NCBI GenBank assembly: GCA_039621445.1
Contig: CP154955.1
Span: 25,394,354 to 25,458,353 of the forward strand
Direction of reading: 5' to 3'
Length of the DNA: 64,000 bases
Source: Euglena gracilis
Lineage: Eukaryota > Euglenida > Euglenophyceae > Euglenales
Part shown: positions 61,212 to 64,000 of the stretch, in pieces
Numbering within the stretch: the stretch's first letter is position 1
Layout: each line of letters starts with the position of its first letter
Made by a program: the position numbers and the translations under genes
The notes under the pieces: generated by a model
The model's input: the letters and a program-made list of their open reading frames with translations, nothing else
Told to the model about the DNA's origin: nothing
Database searches by the model: none

Positions 61212-61502
61212 CAGGGGTTTTTTTAAGACCGGGGGGGGGGAGGGGAGGTCCCCCCCACCCACCCACCCCCTGGGGGCCCCCCTCCCCGGGAGGGGGGGGG
61301 GGTCCCGGGGGACCCACAAAAAAAAATGGCCAAAAAATCACGAAAAGTGCTAAAAAAATGGCACTTTTTCGGCGCCTTCGGTGCCGAAACGTATATCCCA
61401 CCCCCCTCTGGGGGGACCCCCCCCCGGGGGGGGGGCTCGGCCGGCCCACCCCACCTCCCCCCCCTCCCCCCCCCCGGGGGTCCACGACTAAAAAAACCCT
61501 TG
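61212..61502. mobile_element. MITE M4
   Basis: 291 bp with terminal repeats CAGGGGTTTTTTTA and TAAAAAAACCCTTG (13 of 14 inverted), flanked by the perfect 8-bp duplication GTGGGAGC (61,204-61,211 and 61,503-61,510). CAGGGG ends and 8-bp duplications are typical of hAT-derived MITEs. The interior has a GGCGCCTTCGGTGCC hairpin as in M2/M3 and (C)n(G)n palindromes. Confidence 0.87.
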
Positions 61503-61889
61503 GTGGGAGCTGTGTTGGCCGAGGACCAGGTTCGACTTGTCAAAAACCCCGATGACGACCATGCAAATAAAACAACAGTGAGTCTCTCGCCAACCAGCCA
61601 AGCAACACGCAGCCCCTTGCACCTAGATAAGCGAGAGACGGCTGGGGTTTCGGTCCATTGTTTGGGCGAAAAAGTGTGCGTTTGGTCAACAGATGGCCTG
61701 GCAATGTTGCGACTTTTGCTCAGATTGGTGCTCACATCACCCTCAGCCAGACTGTGAAGAAAATAGACCTGTCTGTGTGGGGAAAAAAGCCTACAAGATT
61801 GCACATGCCCAACCTGTCCAACCTGTAAATATCAACAAAAAAACAGACCCAGGAACTTATGTCCACACCTGATACCGCCCCATCGCCCC

Positions 61890-62050
61890 CATCAGAGGGC
61901 TAACTTGGGCTTCGCCAAAACAGCGGCCGGGGCCAGGCAGGCGGCACAAAACCAGTCGCCGGTCACTACTCCGACGGTCCACAGCGCCAACGCCTCCGCC
62001 GGGGTGGCCGGGTAGCTGACCAGCCTGGGCCGGGCGACACACCGGTGCCC
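61890..62050 (-). CDS. Exon-like segment with CxxC, unidentified
   Basis: A minus frame with RCVARPRLVSYPATPAEALA and VGVVTGDWFCAACLAPAAVL. DWFCAAC resembles the WxCxxC of PHD-type fingers, but the rest of such a finger is not visible. Confidence 0.45.
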
Positions 62051-62394
62051 CCCGGCACAGGGGAGGGGGGCGGGGTGGCCCGGAAGCTCGGTGGCAACTA
62101 AGCCAAGCTTCCCCGCTGCTTTTCAGCAGGACAGTGATAGCTCTCCCTTGCAAACTGCAATCACCGCCCCCTTGCGATGTCTCGCAAATGACAGTCAAAA
62201 TTCTCAAGTTTTTATCAAACCATCGTCCTTTCATTTGGTGGGCACTCCTGGAAGTTGAGAAGCAAAGACAACACATGAGTTTCTTTCTTGTTTTGCACCC
62301 ACAGCCGGATGGTACTTTTTCAAGGAAATGGAAAGCACACCCCTGAACACGCCACACTTCTGGTGGCCACTTGCGCACACCGGGGCCACCACGC

Positions 62395-62550
62395 CTCCAG
62401 CTCCGTGGGCAGCAGCGGCTTGGCGAACACGAGGCAGTCGGTGTCCTCCCCCGGCAACGTCCCCCGCGCGTCGTACTCCGCGCCCCACGCCAGCCGCTCC
62501 AGCACCGCCGCCGCCCGCTCGTGGTCGTTGTACGTGAACACGGCCCGCCT
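62395..62550 (-). CDS. Exon-like segment, unidentified
   Basis: A minus frame with VFTYNDHERAAAVLERLAWG and DCLVFAKPLLPTELEAWW, well-formed and with GC-rich codons. No family recognised. Same strand and style as the segments at 60-64 kb, presumably one gene. Confidence 0.5.
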
Positions 62551-62769
62551 GCAAAGTACGCGGGGGCTGTGGGAACAATGGGACCAATAACGCTCCAATA
62601 ATGGTTTTGTTGGCACCGACGACCACACCACACCACACCACACACCACACGCACATGCGTGCCCACTCCGAGGGGATGTCCGTTCCATTTCATGGTTATG
62701 AGAAGCCCGCCGGCCAGCGCCTCATCAGTCGGTCGGTGGGGGGGGGGGGCACACCGCGAGGGGGCGCCG

Positions 62770-62885
62770 CCCTTCAGCACAACGCTCCGGACGTCGGGGG
62801 TGGGCAGGGCGAGGGACCGCAGCCACTCGTCCACCGCGGGCTGGGCCACCCGGCGGCCCCAGAGGGCAGGGGGTCCGCGGGGAGG
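62770..62885 (-). CDS. Exon-like segment, unidentified
   Basis: A minus frame with LWGRRVAQPAVDEWLRSLAL followed by PTPDVRSVVLKGG. No family recognised. Confidence 0.45.
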
Positions 62886-63699
62886 GGTGTGAGCGGGTTG
62901 GGGGGGGGGGCAAAGCAAAGGTGCAAAGCGGGCGATGGAGGCCCGGGGGGCGGGGGCTGGCTGCCCCTGAAGACCATGCCGCTGGGCCCGCGGGAGTCCG
63001 GGCATTCACCGAGCAATCCAGGGAGGCGGTTTCGAACTCCGGCCCTCCAAAGGGGGTTGACCCACCCTCCCATCCCCACCAAATTCCAAAATGGCGGAAA
63101 ATCCTTGAACAAACGGCCCCACACTCTTGAACAACAAAAACACTCTTAGAGAACGTCAGGAGGTTGGCAAATGGGCATACAAGTTTTGCTTCTTTTAAAA
63201 AACGAAACCCCTTCCCCATCCCCTTGGGGTTGCTGCTGCACTCTGCCGGGGAAGAGAGGTGATGATGAGGCTGTGCAGCCGCGATTCCCCGCCAGGGGCC
63301 TCCCGCGGTGGAGGAAGGAGGGGGAGGGAGGGCGGGGGGAAGAGGGGCCACCCCGCGAGCTGCCAATCAACAAAGAAAAAAAACTTTGGACTGCGGGTGG
63401 ACGCTCTGGTGGCAAAATGCAGCAACCAGGGACTTCCTTGAGGACCCAGTGGCCAGCTGGGAAAACGGTCCTGGCTGAAAGGTGCTGGCTGACCCCCTGG
63501 GGAAGGAAACCCCCCTGCCTCCGAGACCCTCCGAGATCGAAGCAGTTGGTGGCGCACAGGGTATTTTCTTTTTACGTCGGGTTGGCGTGGCTTCCTTGCA
63601 GTGGCTTCCCTTTTCAGCACTTGGCACCGGGAGAAAAGCAGTGAAAAAGTCGCCAAACGCAGTCTTCCCCTCAAGGGGGGTTTTGACTTCGGGCCTCGC

Positions 63700-63850
63700 C
63701 CATTCTCTGGTGCCGGGCAGCCCCTGCCCCCGAAACGCGTGCCAGCGGGCCGCCAGGTCCTCCGTGGGGGCCCCGAAGTGCCGCTGCCGCACCGCCGGCG
63801 ACCTCAGCAGGGCGGCCACGATGGCGGCGATGTTCCTGCGAGCCAGCGGC
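63700..63850 (-). CDS. Exon-like segment, unidentified
   Basis: A minus frame with NIAAIVAALLRSPAVRQRHF and LAARWHAFRGQGLPG. A further candidate lies at 63,880-63,950 (WPAKVVTYVEGPETLDVLLP). The gene probably continues beyond the right edge of the window. Confidence 0.45.
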
Positions 63851-64000
63851 GAAAGAACTCCCCCCCAATGGAAGCAGCACGTCAAGCGTCTCCGGACCCT
63901 CCACATATGTGACCACCTTGGCGGGCCATGTCCGGTGGACTGAAGGCGGGGTTAGTGGGCTGGTCCACTTGGCTTCTGAAACATAATGGGGAGCTCCCAA

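Overview
Eukaryotic nuclear DNA in two very different halves. The window has spliced protein genes, microsatellites hundreds of bases long, very many (C)n and (G)n homopolymers, and tyrosine-recombinase (YR) retrotransposons. The spliced genes are GC-rich in their exons and all recognisable coding exons from 28.9 to 64 kb lie on the minus strand. I cannot assign the species. A unicellular alga or protist (for example dinoflagellate-like, because of the one-strand gene array) is an inference, not a demonstrated fact.

Left part (1-28,768): a nest of DIRS-type retroelements. Element A (1-4616, minus, right end outside the window) and element B (4614-9151, plus) are two copies of one family joined head to head. 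Element C (9152-13,470, plus) is a second family, internally deleted. Element E (15,421-20,306) is a third, badly decayed family with later insertions (G, H, an unknown ORF and a repeated 0.25-kb segment). Element D (24,315-28,768) is a fourth family and looks structurally intact. Each full element carries a gag-like ORF, a polyprotein of reverse transcriptase, RNase H and a DAM-like methyltransferase, and a tyrosine recombinase overlapping in another frame. Inverted terminal repeats (ITRs) and an internal complementary region (ICR, about 100 bp) just after the recombinase domain complete the structure. Between E and D lie solo element ends, a degenerate minisatellite, and a broken gag gene with two CCHC knuckles.

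Right part (28,769-64,000): three identifiable multi-exon genes on the minus strand. They are a cyclophilin peptidyl-prolyl isomerase (about 29.6-32.8 kb, perhaps with a basic tail exon at 28.9 kb), a DUS4-type tRNA-dihydrouridine synthase (37.0-42.2 kb), and a DUF3754/TMEM143-family membrane protein (about 44.6-57.4 kb). A further set of unrecognised exon-like segments lies at 58.5-64 kb, with two more at 33.2 and 34.4 kb. Introns and spacers are filled with TG/CA and tetranucleotide microsatellites, short satellites, and small inverted-repeat elements. Four of the latter have 14-15-bp terminal inverted repeats and 8-bp flanking duplications (hAT-like MITEs).

The most interesting signal is the ICR of the retroelements. 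In all four families it is bounded by a short inverted repeat, and the matching sequence at the outer ends occurs in both orientations. This links the inverted-repeat (DIRS) and split-direct-repeat (PAT/Ngaro) architectures in one family set.
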